Source of the DNA: Axinella damicornis
Taxonomy: Eukaryota; Porifera; Demospongiae; Axinellida; Axinellidae
Assembly: GCA_963931865.1 (NCBI GenBank)
Contig: OZ007507.1
Coordinates: 12,872,932 to 12,936,931 of the forward strand
DNA length: 64,000 nt
Direction: 5' to 3'
Of this stretch, positions 31,501 through 45,100 are shown one piece after another. The notes below the pieces were generated by a model. The model was given only the letters and a program-made list of their open reading frames with translations, did not search any database and was not told the origin of the DNA. Made by a program: the position numbers and the translations under genes. Every line of letters begins with the position of its first letter. Positions within the stretch are counted from its first letter, which is position 1.

Positions 31501-34500
31501 ACCGGACCGGACCGACCGGAAGTGAAATAGCAATAATTAATGTAGAGCGACTTAGCGCTAGCTAAACGACTCGATGTTTTGTTAACTATTACACGTAGCA
31601 CTTGCAGACAATTGCCGGAGGAGTTTCGAGGGACCCGAAGAGCTTCAGCAAAGGTACTGTCTGTATTGCTACTGCGTTTGTAGTTAGCGTTGCGTTTATG
31701 TCAAGCTTATAGCTAGCAAGGGGCGATCGCGAGTCTCACGGAGAGTAGAATAACTAGTACTCGATGCTTTTGTAGTAGATAGATTACTCACACTCGCTTG
31801 GCCCAGCTCTCTGACTTACCTATAGCACCGTGAAACGCCAACAAATGCCTGGTTGCCTCCTTCAAATCGTCCTCGAATTCGGCGTCGTCGCTACTGTACC
31901 GGCAGACTTGGACCCGCGCGGCTACCTCGCTAACGCTTCGTGGCTTCAAAATACTGTGCAAATCAGCCAACTCGCGAGACTAAACTGCTCTCTGACTTCC
32001 CTGCACGAGGCAATGCCGCAATGGCTACTCGCAATGGCTACTTCACGATCCAAGTAAGCTATTTTCTCTACACGTGGAGACACTAATTACTACTTCCGGT
32101 CGGTCCGGTCCGGTCCGGTCCGGTCCGGGTTTTCACCACGGCCTCGGAGATCGCGGTACCCATGTTTACTACCTTAAATGTATTATGTGAAACCCGGCAG
32201 TAAAAACCAAAGTTAATTATGCAGTATTCTAGGTGTGCGTTAATTAGAGATGACATTTAGTTGTTAGAGTCTGCAATGGTAATAGTTGTAAAATGACCGA
32301 TGAATATATTTTGAACGCTGTCAGCCATACTTTCACAATCTGTGCTCAGTTTAGCTGTTTTCTTGGATCAAATACATGGAAATAATTTTGATTTTTACTG
32401 CTGCATGGGCTTCGCATATTCTACACCAACATAATCCTAACCCCATGCAAGGATATGGCATAGCTACCTTATGCCTTTTGGACTCTGTGGTTGCCCAGAT
32501 GGCAGATGTGGAGAAGGACTAGCAGCTATGAGCTGCTGTACGTGTAGTTACGCAGCAGGCAAGAAGCACTTTGTGTACATATTCAGTGGATGTTTGGCTG
32601 GGCTGGACTGAAATCAACCCAAGATGTGAAATTATACTTGTACCTTACTACTGAGGTGGGACATGAGACCAACTTGTCCTGTGTTCATGGATTGCCTACA
32701 CCTACACAGACAGCATGCACTTAGCTATACTTTGGAGGGCATTAGGTGGTTGCTATTTAAGCCAGATCGAGCTAAGTTAGGCTAACGACAAAGTGCAACG
32801 ATGTTGGGAGCACACAGGAGATGGCTGTCTGGATGTAGCTACATGTAGGAATGTTGGTTGCAAGCTTAATTCTAGCCATTTTATTTACATGGTAGCAAGT
32901 TGCTTTCCCAATGGCTCCCCTTGTGCACTCACTGTAACTTCAGCTATAACCTGAGGAATGACCATTAGCTTCCTCGTTATTTTAGTTTGTCTGGTCTTCA
33001 TAGCTAATCCTGTAGCTACATAGACAGCGTGCAGTTACTTGTGTTGTACTGTGCTTGTTACATATTTTCACTACAGTTAATCTGCATCCATTAATTTGGC
33101 AGTCCAGTCCAGTCACTGCAGTACCCACGTACATATATGCATCAAGTGCAGTGCAGAAATGGAATCAGTTTTGTCATATTGCACATGCACTCCTGGTTAC
33201 TTTTGATCACTTGTCTCACAAAGGAACGACTAATCTTGTATCCCCGTGTCATGACACACTCTCTTTCAAGAGTTTTCTGTGATCGACTTTTCTCAGCCCC
33301 AGTCTCCTCTGTCACAATTTATGTGGCACAATAATATTAGACTATTACGATACAAGATGGTATAGTTGCAAATCAACCTAGGATGGGAGAGGGCCTTATT
33401 AGCAAGACACATTTGCTGTTTCACTAAGGGGATTATCCCTTGGATTAGTGAAAATGACAGAGTGATCTGAATATCTCAAGTATATTTAGGGATATCCTTG
33501 CATGGTTGAGCAAAATGCCATGTATGATGGCATGTAGCCTCGTTCCCAGGCCGCCTGGGAATGAGGCTAGATGGCATGCTTCATTAATGTGTATAGCTAC
33601 ATACCTTGCAAGGTGTATTTACAGGCTTTAATGTCACTTGGCAAATTCTGTGGAGGCTGGAATTTTCGGGCTAAATTACTGGTGTTTGAGGTTCAAAGGT
33701 CCTTCCTAGTTCCAATAGTCCAGTCCTGTCCACAGATTAGCCTCATTCGCAATGTTTCACTGCAAAGAAGTCACAGCAAGCAATCTCTAATAAAGATGCA
33801 TAGAGTAAGAGATACCCACAGTCAGCTCTCTGCATGTAAATATTATTCCCACATTCATCTACTCTAGGCAGTGAGACTGCAGCATGCACAAATGATGCAG
33901 CAGAGCAATTGCACCAAATTAAAGAAAGAGCCCCCCAAATAATAATTTGCACAGTAAAGCAATTTGCACAGTAAAGCTTGGCCTTGGAGTGCCATATGCA
34001 GTAAGGAAACATGTGCACAAACAGTGAATATCAGTTGGAATGAGTAACAGTAGGGGGAGGGTGCCGAACAACGACTGGCTTGCTGGGCTCGACTACTAGG
34101 TCAATAGTACATAGTAGGTAGGAGTAGTCAGAATCTGCCAAAGTTTGTGACAATAATTTTAATACACAACGTTTCGACCTGGGTAGGTCTTCCTGAAGTT
34201 GGAATGAGGCTATCTACTCATCTCTCTGAGGCTGACTCCCTCATGACAGTGTTTGCACAAAACAGCAGCATTTTACACTGAGCAGTGCACGACCCCATCG
34301 CTTTTTGCCTCAAGGCAAAAAGCGATGGGGTCGTGCGCTGCGGTTTCAAGCACCTCGTGAGATTTCAAGTGACAACTTGAAATCTCACAAGGTGCTTGAA
34401 ACCGCCCACCCAATAACTATGGCTTCATCTGCGACGCTGTTTTCTTCATTTGTGCGCATGCGTGTGTAGAGAGCAACTTTGAACTCAGTTCAACTCAAAA

Positions 34501-37500
34501 TTGTGTACAGTACTGTGTTACACTTGTCTAAATAGAAATTGTACATCTAGTTACTGATAAAATTAATGCCAAACACTGCACCATAAATTTGAAATCACTC
34601 TATTTCAGCATCAACGTTTGGTAACCATAATTTCTATTTTACGGTATATTTGCGTGCAGTCCCATGATGAATGATCAATTGCTGTGTATCCCGGGATTGA
34701 TGTATTTTCTGGACCGTATTGCTGACTACAAGCAACCCTTTTTAAGGTTACGATGTACAAGTTGGAGGCAGCTGCCAGGTTGTTTACATCAAACAATGAG
34801 ATAGCATTATTCATAGCCGAAGCTTAGCAGTACATCATGTACATGTAAACGTGTTACAAATTCAATTAACCGCAGACTAATGAGACCTTATACTTCGCGT
34901 CAAATTTTACGAAGGGAAAGTGTTTCTCACGTGTTTTGACTTGTTGCACGGGTAGCCTGGTGTATTTTGCAGGGCGGCATGAAAAGATATCTGGGCACGA
35001 AATGAAGATTATGCATGCCTAGAGCACGCTTTTCTTGGATGATCCGGTAAGTTTTTGTGCACATAGCTAAAAATATACACAGATCACCGAATATCTCTTC
35101 ATCACGACCAAGCAAATACTGCGTAGTAGTGTCAGAGAATTTTTGAGGGTTGGGTTCCAGTCTGCCTCTCAGTAATTTGATGCAAAAGTGCTTGAGCAGT
35201 GAGTCTAATTGCCTAGGTCTTAACTTTCCTGTTCCAGGAGTTTCATTTGGTGTTGTAATGTTGGAATGCAACTTGTTTCAGACTAATATCTGTTATTATA
35301 TAATAGTTTCTGAGATATAAAGCAGCAAAATTACCAGCAAAAAATATTGAATAGTACATCGTAACCTTAAGCCCCAATGACGGCTGTAGACATCATATAA
35401 ACACTTGTAGGGCTTCTCATCAGACCAGAAATTGCCCTTCAGTGGGCTTAGGGACAACTTTGTGAGAAAAACAAAATCAAAATTTGATCATTTTTGGTGC
35501 ACTTGCACCCCCCCCCCCCCCCCCCCCCCCCCCTACTAGTTTCAGTCAGCTGACCAAGGCACAAACGTGTTCACTCGATTTTTCAGTGATAAGTAGTGGA
35601 AACAATGTGGATACACACAGTCGACAGCTCAATTTCTCCCTGCACCATTTTCTTCCATGGTTGCATACCACTTACGCCACAAGCTGGAAGTAACCAATCA
35701 GCAACTGCCTATTTAGTCACGCCTTGACAATATGCAACGTGGAGAGCGCAGTAAGGGAAAATGTTATGTTCCAGGTCTATTAAACTGAATGACAGAATAC
35801 GAAGTATGTAATATCATTGTCATTCAAAAATCATGCAATACCATAATTACATGTTATGTTATTGTGATAATATTGATCAACCTGACTGCAAAGTACTACA
35901 GTATCAGGTAATGTGTTCAGTCGCAGTAGACTCAGTGCTAGCTTGGAAGACTCCATCATTGTACCGTACACTTGCAATTATTTTACGATGATGTTAACTA
36001 ATGTGTGACGTTATATTTTGATGTATGCTGTTTTGCAGGAAGCGGAGAGTCTATCAGTGTGGTGATTTGGAGAAGTTTATTGACACTGTGGCAGAAAGAG
36101 TGGAGTCATTACCAGCTGAAACAATCGCTGAAATTCTAAACAGATTTCTGAAACAGTAAGTAGCGAAAGTATGTCACGCTGTCCATAACAAAAATCAAAT
36201 CCCTATACTCCGAGTTAGACAGCATATCTCCCTGGGGGTCCCTTATATTCCGGGGTTGTAAGCTAGCTTATTTTCCCGGGGATGTAAGCTAGCTTATTTT
36301 CCCGGGGATGTAAGCTAGCTTATTTTCCCGGGGATGTAAGCTTATTTCCCCCGGGGATATGTAAGAACTCGCGCTCTTATATTCCCGGGGCTGTAAGCTG
36401 CCAGGGATGTGATAATACAAGTATTCTCCCTGGGAGGGGTAGTTTCAATAATAGGCCCCCCTGGCCTCAGGGTTCCCAAAAACTTGTCATGATGCTAGCT
36501 GCAATGTTGTTGTGCACGTGACTGCCATGTGACTTGCATGCAGGTGGCAAAGAGTCCCTGGAGTAATTTTATACCCCCTGCAAAAACATCCCTTGAGAAA
36601 ATAAGCTAGCTTACATCCCCGGGAAAATAAGCTAGCTTACAGCCAAGCGAATAAAAGGGCGCGCGTTCTTACACCCCCAGGGAAATACGCGCCGTCTATT
36701 TATAACCCGGAGTATAGGGATTTGATTTGTTTTTTTTTAATTTTATTTATTTTTGTTACGGATGGCGTGCCATATAGAACACCAGGGGGATTCCGTAACA
36801 CCCAACCGCGATTGCAAAGGCACAGCAGAGGGCTATAACTGATATGGTGGTAGACTAGCTTAGTACACTAGCTTAGTACCTACTGAGTTTAATTTTAGCC
36901 GCAACTTGGGGTAAGAAGCTAGTTTAGTGGTCAAGCTGCATCAAATCGTCGTTGCGGTCGATTCACGCATTTTCACGCATTTATAACTGCGCTTACGTAC
37001 AGTTATACAAAAACAGTCATCGCCGCCCGGACAGTCAGAGTTTTGGCAGTTCCTTGGAGCATCCAGCTGTTGACAACGTTTATTAACTACTCCAGTCAGG
37101 AGAAGACTTGACTCAACCAAAATAGTGGGTGTTCCGAATTCCCCCCCCCCCCCCCCCCCCCCCCCCTCCCCTAGAGGTTTCTACGCAAAGTCGCCAGACC
37201 TTCTTTCATGTGAGGGGTGGGTCTGGGCACGGGACTAGCGCTACAGTGAGTCGCAGCCGGGGTTGCAATGGCTACCAGGAGTGCGGTTGCCCCTCGATGT
37301 AATCTAATGTAATTAACCATACACAAACTTATGAATGGCCTACAAAGAATCTGCCTACGCCGTCATGATCGCTATCATGCAGTGACCCAAGCGTACAATT
37401 TTGTGCTGAAACTCACCTTGGTACTGGAGATACGAGCGCTTTGTCGTGCTGTTGGCCACCATTGCTCGAGCGCTTACTTCGACTTTCATTGTCAGTACAG

Positions 37501-40500
37501 CTCTCACGAAAGACCCACAAACATTCTGACCACATGGTCGTGATCGCTCCCGTTCACTGACGCTTAAGTTGTGAGCACTGTAATAATTTCTTGTCTTCCC
37601 TTTGGCCGCCATTGCTAGCGATCGACTGAGCGTGGTTGCCACGTGGCATGTGCATTAATTGGAATGAACTACAATACTTAGCTTGTGCTACGGCGAGTCG
37701 GAACCGGGGTTGCAATGGCTACCAGGAGTGCGGTTGCCCCTCGCAATGACATAATGAAGTAATACAGGAAATGTCAGTTATTACACGTCTTACCTCTGCA
37801 GTGATGATTTCAAATATATGGATGGCGACGACCAAACAGTGAATGTTAGTGCTGTGCAGAAGCTCTGTGATGCCTGTGTGGAAATAATATTGTTCAAGTT
37901 GAGCAGGAAACACAGAAGAGACCTGTACTCTCGTATTCTCTGGAGTGAGTTGTTGATACATAAAACTATGCTCTTGTGTTGAATGCATGTGTAGGCTAGC
38001 TAGTTCAATGCATGCTCATTCCTTAATTGCTTTTGTTATGTCACTTCCATACAGTCTCTATCGCAATTCGATGTATGCAGTTTGACTCAACCTTAACACA
38101 TGGTGGCATGCCAAGAGAAGTGGATAAACTCTGGACTAGCCATTTCCTCAATGTACGGACATGACTTTGTTATATTACTGTTTCATACGTATCTTCTGAG
38201 GTCATCTCTCTCTGCTCAACTTTCTGCATTAGGAGAGATCGTCCATCACCTTGACGAAGATGGCCATTTCTGACATACGAAGTGGATTGAGACTTGGTGA
38301 ACATCTGTTGTTACCAGTTGAGAACCAATTAAATGCCAACAGATTGTCGTATCTGCTCTTCCCATGGGACCAGCTCCGACCACTTCAACATGTTCGGTTA
38401 GCACTTGTATCTCTCTTATTACTGTACGTGTAAAACTCTGCTTAGTAAGTGCCTGTGTGTACAGGCTCGTACCAAGGGTGGGTTCGAGGGGTTTGATTGA
38501 ACCCCCTAAACTCTCTATGCTAAACTAATCTTCGCTGTACTATAGGAGTCCCCACTCCTACAATGACGTCAGAACCTAGTACAGTATAGATGGTAGGTTG
38601 TTGTGTATAACTGCAGCGATGTTGCATCATTCCAGAGTGTGATCAGTCAATAAACTCACATATTGTGTGACATTATTATCTGGGTGATTCTAAGGCTTCT
38701 GATTATTATTTGGGCTTCCGTGCTTTGTGCGGGAGGGGGAGCTCCACCCCCGCACCCTCCCCCTACAGCCACTGCATAGGCAGCATTGACCAGCTGGTGG
38801 AATGGTGTGGCGACTAGAGACAACTACTAGTTCATTGATCGACCCCACCCAACTCAGACTTATTAAGGAATGAGAAGAAGTTGACTAAAGGGTGTACACC
38901 TAGAATCAGACGATCTTACATGCATGCTCAAAAGCATAATACTTCTTACCTTGCACAAAGGAAGCTTGATGAGGCCTGCATGCACTGTACCACTGGAGAT
39001 CTTAGCCTCAGTTCTAGGCCCCATATGAAAAATTGGAAAAGATTTCTGTAGAATGACTGTCACTGCTGTACTCGATCATCTTTGTGCTTCCATAGGATCG
39101 ACACACCTCATTTCGAAATTCATATCATCTGGCTATCACATGCACAGAGAGAATATGGTGCCTGAGAGAGCAGAGAAAGCATCATCATTTGCTGCCTGCC
39201 AGATTGGAGTGCATGCCATCACCAAAAAACAGCCGAACAATCCTTAGTGTATCATCATTTTGCACTTGCAAGTATACATGCCCAGACACACACTTCTGAC
39301 ATCCAAATTCAGGCAAATCGTCTTGGTCAATCAGGATCCCTGTTTGTGCCAATAGATGATCAGCAAGTTTGTCTCGATCACCCATATGATCGGAGTAAAC
39401 AGCCCTCTCCGAGTTGATTCATCCAATGATCTCCTGCAAACACAATAACACTTCCCGCTATCTTGAGTTAGTCTGTTTCACGCAAGTATGTAGTCACCTG
39501 CAGCATGTTTGAAGGGATTATGTTCCACATGTTTCATTCTGCAACCTGATTTGTACCTCTAAAATTGTGTGGTGATAGTTGACAGAAACTATACAGATGT
39601 GCTAACTAGCTGCCTTTTTCAATTTTCCATCTTGGGCCTGGTAACGAGGCTAGCTATTGAGATCTCATAGGGAAACAAAACACATAGGCAGGCTGATAGA
39701 TTTGTTTAGAAACTTAAACTTCCAAGTGGCTTTCTAAGGAAGGCACAAATCTATATACTGAGCATGTGTACCTGACTCATATTCTACAAGATGCTAACCA
39801 GTCACTGGGCTTCAACAAGCGGAACCTACCTATTAAGAATGAAAGAGTACTGTAACTTGTAGGAATGCATATGTCCGTGTGCATGCTGTTATCCAGCTGG
39901 ACTCCCAAGGTGTGTTGTACCTTGCACACATGCCATCATTCAATGATTGGTAGGAATCTATGTCTGAATGACTAGCAATTATTTACACTACTATTATTAT
40001 TTGTGACATTTTTTTCACTCCAGGAATTTTGTACTTGAGCTCATGAAGTTCCTCCAGGATGAGGAACAATTTGTAACATCTTTTTTGAAGAGTCCCAGAG
40101 AGCACTGTTACACTCATTTGCTGTTTCCTGAGCAGTCATCAACACTCCACACTAAGCATTTGTCTGATGCAAGCGTTTCTCACAATGTGGGGGGATTTGT
40201 TGCAGAGGTAAAGGAATATATCTATGCAAATGTATGCAGTAAGCAGGTTCCTTCAGTTGAGAGGCTAGATGGTTCTTACTGTGAATGCCCATGAACTTGA
40301 TAAGAACTTTGAGAAATAGACCCACCCATGGGATGATTTACCCAATGCAGTTGTTATATATTTGTACTTCTTTGTTCCAAAGGGAGTTGACTTTTTGGAT
40401 GCTGTCCATCTTGTTTCCCTAAAAGGACATTGGACTAGCAATGCCTTAAAAGAAGAGTGTAGAAAGTGGTTCTCTCTTTTATTGGATGCTGTTGAAATCA

Positions 40501-42086
40501 AAGACGGTGTTGTAGATATCTTGGGGCATTTCTTGACTTCTGGCAAGGCTGTTACTCTGGACGAAGATTATCGCCTACATATTGGAGCCGAGGTCTGTAC
40601 ATGTAGCTACGTACATAGCACTCTGTATGAAGTATCTGTAGACATGCACTATACTTCTTGTAGTGTACTATACAGCTATTCTAGCATCTTCAGCAGTCCT
40701 GGATGAATATCAAGATAAGACTTTTCTGTCATGCATGTGTGAGTTAATTGTGCTAATGAAGCCATGGGCCCGCCCCACTTGAAGTGTAAGTACAAGTACT
40801 CTTGTTGCTATCAAAAGTGCTTAGGTACACCCATTTGACCTCAGGGTGTTTACAGGTTCAGGTCCACAAAATGGAGAACATGCAAATTGCTTTTGTAGAA
40901 TCCATTATTGTGATATGAACCTTTGATGATTCTTGTGATCAACTAGGATGTTTGTCTAAGTTGACTAGCCTTGTTCCCAGGCCGTTCCCACCGCCAGTAT
41001 TTCATCGCTTCCAGTATGAAATATTTCATACTGGAAGCGATGAAATACTAGCTGTGGGAACGGCCTGGGAACGAGGCTATAAGTTGACCCACTAGCATGA
41101 CTAGCAAAGACCCACCCTGAATTGACACTCCATAAATTTTGGTGTATCTCCCCTCGTGAAATGACTACAAGCATGGGGCAAACCCCATATGCGCCAGCAG
41201 TGATACCCTGATTATGAGAAAAATTGCATGTGTTGCATTATCTAATGTAGCTAAACAATAATGTTTGAATGCCTTACAAAGATTAACTGACCCAAACGTA
41301 TGATTACCCAAACGTATGATTACCCAAACGTATGATTTTGGTCCTGAAACTCCTTCGGTGATGGAGTTATGAGCACTTTCTCTTTTCCCATTGGCTACTG
41401 TAGCTTGAGTGCTCTCGTTGACTGTCATTGGAGCACAGTAGTGATGCCACGGTACACTGAGGGATAACGTATATATCCAAACGCATACTGGTGGCGAAGG
41501 GAGTACTGTAACTAACAACTTTTTGTCTTTCTGTTTGCCGCCATTGCTCGCTTCAATCACATGATGTACTCAATTGTCATTAGCAGTATGGTCTGTCACA
41601 TAACATGTGCGGAATGAGATATAGGCTGTCTCCGAGTACGAGTATGTAATCAGAGTCTGTGTATGTATTCACAAGATGAGACAAGGGTATGATTAACCGG
41701 CTAGTACTAGTGAGTGTCGCTCTGCATGATTTTTTCATTAATTTAGAATCCTCATTGAAGTGCAATCTTTTCAAAGTGCAAGAGCACGTTATAAGTAATG
41801 TTTTATTATTGCTCTATTGTCATGAACTTATACAAAGTTGGGGTGTGCTGTAGCGCAGTGCTAATGCTGGTGACTATAGCCGCTACCTATTGCTGCAGCA
41901 TTGACTCCAGAAAGTTTATTTTATGCAGATTTTCAAGAAGATACGAAAGCTATTTGGAAAGCTCAACATTTCTGTCTTCTACCCACTGTACAAGGAATTC
42001 TACATTTGGAACAATGAAGTAAGTACTTTCAGCTTAAAATGTGCTGCTAACAAAGTATTTTGTCTAGAGATTTTTTGGGGGTGGGT

Positions 42087-42117
<31 letters not shown>

Positions 42118-45100
42118 GGGGGGGAGGAGTCTAATGGATTAAATTAATCAATCAAGGTGGCAGGCAAGTGATTTTGTAATAATTATCATGTCATCTAAAA
42201 TATGTTGTAACTGGCAAGTCCTACCATGAATGGAAACCAGATGTGGTAATCAAACACTTCATGTAAGTGCTACTTATGTACAAAACCAGAATGTTCTGGA
42301 GCAGCAAACAAAAGAGACAGCAAATTATTCAATTTTTCTATGCGTCTCAGTTCCATTGCACGCAAGCTACTGCTACTATTCTAGACAGCCCCAATCTGGA
42401 GGGGGTAATGACGAGTTTATGTATGTACACTTCACAACTAGTGAGTTACGGAGTTAACAGTGTTATTGCGAGGTCGTTTTTGTACATGTTGCAAGGGAGA
42501 AACCATGATGAGACGTTCGTTCAACACCATACGACTTCATAGCCCCCTCGAGTAACCAGTGGAAGAGCTGCCTGTGAAGAGCATTTTAGCTAAATTATTT
42601 TAGCTGTTTTTTTGAGACGTACAGAAAGAAACAGTGTTGTATTTTGCTGAGATTTGCAGCTGATGTTGTCATGGTACAAAGTACGTATAATGTAGCGCTC
42701 AACTTGACATGTTGTCAATGGATGCTTGGAAGAAGAAAGGCGGCATGACATCTTGGATGGCTTGTATAGCTGCTGCTGGCGCACTCGAGAGCAGAGAATC
42801 AGAAACCATGCCTCCAATTATTGCACAGTCACGCATGTCATTGCTTGCCTGCCATCTTAACCTTGCTGGTTTGGGGGGGGGTGGGGGGGGGGGGGGGTTC
42901 AAATTTAAAGGGGGCCATTGTCAAAAGGAGCATTATAACATTGTAAGCAATTAGATTTCTATGGCAACCTATCCGGATCCCGGACATTATATCCATTGTG
43001 GTCTATTTTTGTGACAAGGCAAAAGCAGAGAAGAGATAAGAAGCCTGCACCAACTGATAGTAGGTCTAACTGACTTCAGCATGGGAAATTTGACCAAAGG
43101 AAGGAGTTGTGAGCCAAGTGGCTGTTTTTAGTCCATCCCTGTGACGATGTTTGCACATTTAGCTCCAGGTAGAAGCTTCAACTTTTCCCAGCTTAAATGG
43201 TGCAGGGCAGTCGTCAGAGAACATGTTGCAAATATCTGGTCCTGTTTAGTAACTGTGAGTACTGCACTGGCAGAAAGTAGTGAACTATGACTGTCTCAGA
43301 TATCTCACAATTATGAGCAAGATAGTATACTGTAAGTACTAGTCGTGGCATGATTGGTAAGACAGCAGCACAATTGGCAGAACACAACAGCATGATCTGC
43401 AACAAGGGTGCTGTTGGAAGCTGATCACTCAGCGATTGAGACATCATAGACTCGGTAGAGTCTATATGTAGGGATCGAGCGGACATGCAAGATATGCTAA
43501 TACAAAATATCTTTCAAAATCTCTCCAAATCTAAAAAATGGGCAGCATATAAGCCTTTATGACAACTACTATTCATCTTCGAGTGTTTTCCTGGTCAAGA
43601 AGACTTCCAGTGTCATGAAAAACTGTCGCGAAAGTACCGCATCCTACCTAAGACGAAACAACCCAGATGCAGCTTTTACACTCATGGACTTTGTATTTCA
43701 TGTTCTGTGTGTGTGTGCTGATTGTCTTCTGTGAGTTGCGATGTTCTGTATGCCCCATGCTGGGTGATTGCAGATATCGTATGAAATTTGAACTTTGAAC
43801 TCAAAATTGTGTACTGTATGTGGAGTAAATGCTATCAAGCATGCTGCTACAAAAATGAGGTAAACAAGTGTAAAAAACAGTATATGTATGGAGATGTAGG
43901 GATAGCAGAACAGCAAAAAGTATGAAAACAAGCAGGGATGATGGCATAATACAGTTCAGTATACAACACCCTACATATTTTTTCTCATTATGCATGTACC
44001 ATGTGCAGGTATTATGTGGAAAGATATGTAAGATGGGGTTATATACTGAACTGTTTTATGCCATCATCCCTGCTTGCTTTCTTACTTTTGCTGTTCTGCT
44101 ATCCCTACATCTCCATAAATTGTTAATGTTTATAGTATACATGTACCTTGAGGTTAATATTGCTGAATTTGAAAAGCAAAGACATTAGATAGTTGTGCAA
44201 TGTGCATGCATTCTACTTACTACAATAATCGGAGTACATAATTATGTAAGTGTAATCATTGTAGTACACAAATTGATCACACTGCAAAGAGTACATCCCA
44301 TTGCTGTACCATGGAGGAGTTTATTTCAGAACTTATAGAACGAAAGTAGGTACATGTGCCAGGACATTATTTTATAAACCCCTTCATCTTGTCTGACTGG
44401 ACATAAGATTGCCTGTGGATAATGTATACGTATACAAGCACATCCTATGTTAAATTCAATCTACAGTTTCTATCAAACTACCTGAGAAATTACGAGTTCA
44501 CTGGACGTCATGCTGATCTCAGTGATGAACACTGGACATTGCTGTTTAAAGAGGTTGTGCAAAGGTAGGTAATGAACCATCACTGAGCCAGTGATTTGTA
44601 CAAGATACAGTATGGGTCTTACAAAATTGATGCCAAGATTTGAATGCTTTTTGACTTGCGTTTGCAGCACAGCTTTGCTGCCAACTGGAAAGCTTCTTCT
44701 GAAATCCGGAAGATTTCTTCTGAAGATGCAGAAGGCTTCTTCCAAAGGCCTTTTGTTACTGCATTTATGTCTTCCGGAGAAGCGTTTATTTAGGAAACTC
44801 GGTCCAGCTCCATCAATTAAAATGTGTACCCAATAAATTTGTCATGTCAGGTCCAGCTCCATCAATTTAAAATGTTTGTCAAGTCAGTTCCAACAAGCAG
44901 TTGTGTGTGTATAGGGTAATAAGCATGGTGGGTTTAATGTCACTGCATCATTATACGGCAGTGCTTGATTCATTATGAAGGCATAGCAGCTAAAATTTTG
45001 CCACATGGAATTTCACTATTTTCTGTGTTCAACAGGTTTCCTAAACCTCCCAGTCACAGTTTCATTCTGGATTTTTTAACATATCGAGCTTGCTGCTACG

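Larger units (their letters stand above)
28531..36038 (+). other. 7.5-kb intron 4 of gene B, a mobile-element hotspot
   Basis: Phase 2 on both sides (AG|G). It holds the Penelope-like element, a Mutator-like element at 31467-32143, hairpins at 33535 and 34287-34405, a TTAA element at 34742 and a poly-C tract at 35508-35533. Stretches 32153-33534, 33570-34160 and 35534-36038 show no gene. Confidence 0.75.
42019..44466 (+). other. Gene B intron 11, repeats only
   Basis: Holds G-rich tracts at 42077-42125 and 42872-42897 and the foldback element at 43436-44117. A short open stretch before 44340 (MEEFISELIERK) with a donor-like GTAGGT was considered as an exon, but its phase does not fit either neighbour. 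Confidence 0.6.

Noticed and set aside
44284..44340. Possible extra exon of gene B (MEEFISELIERK)
   Set aside because: Has a donor-like GTAGGT, but no reading phase joins both neighbouring exons without a stop.
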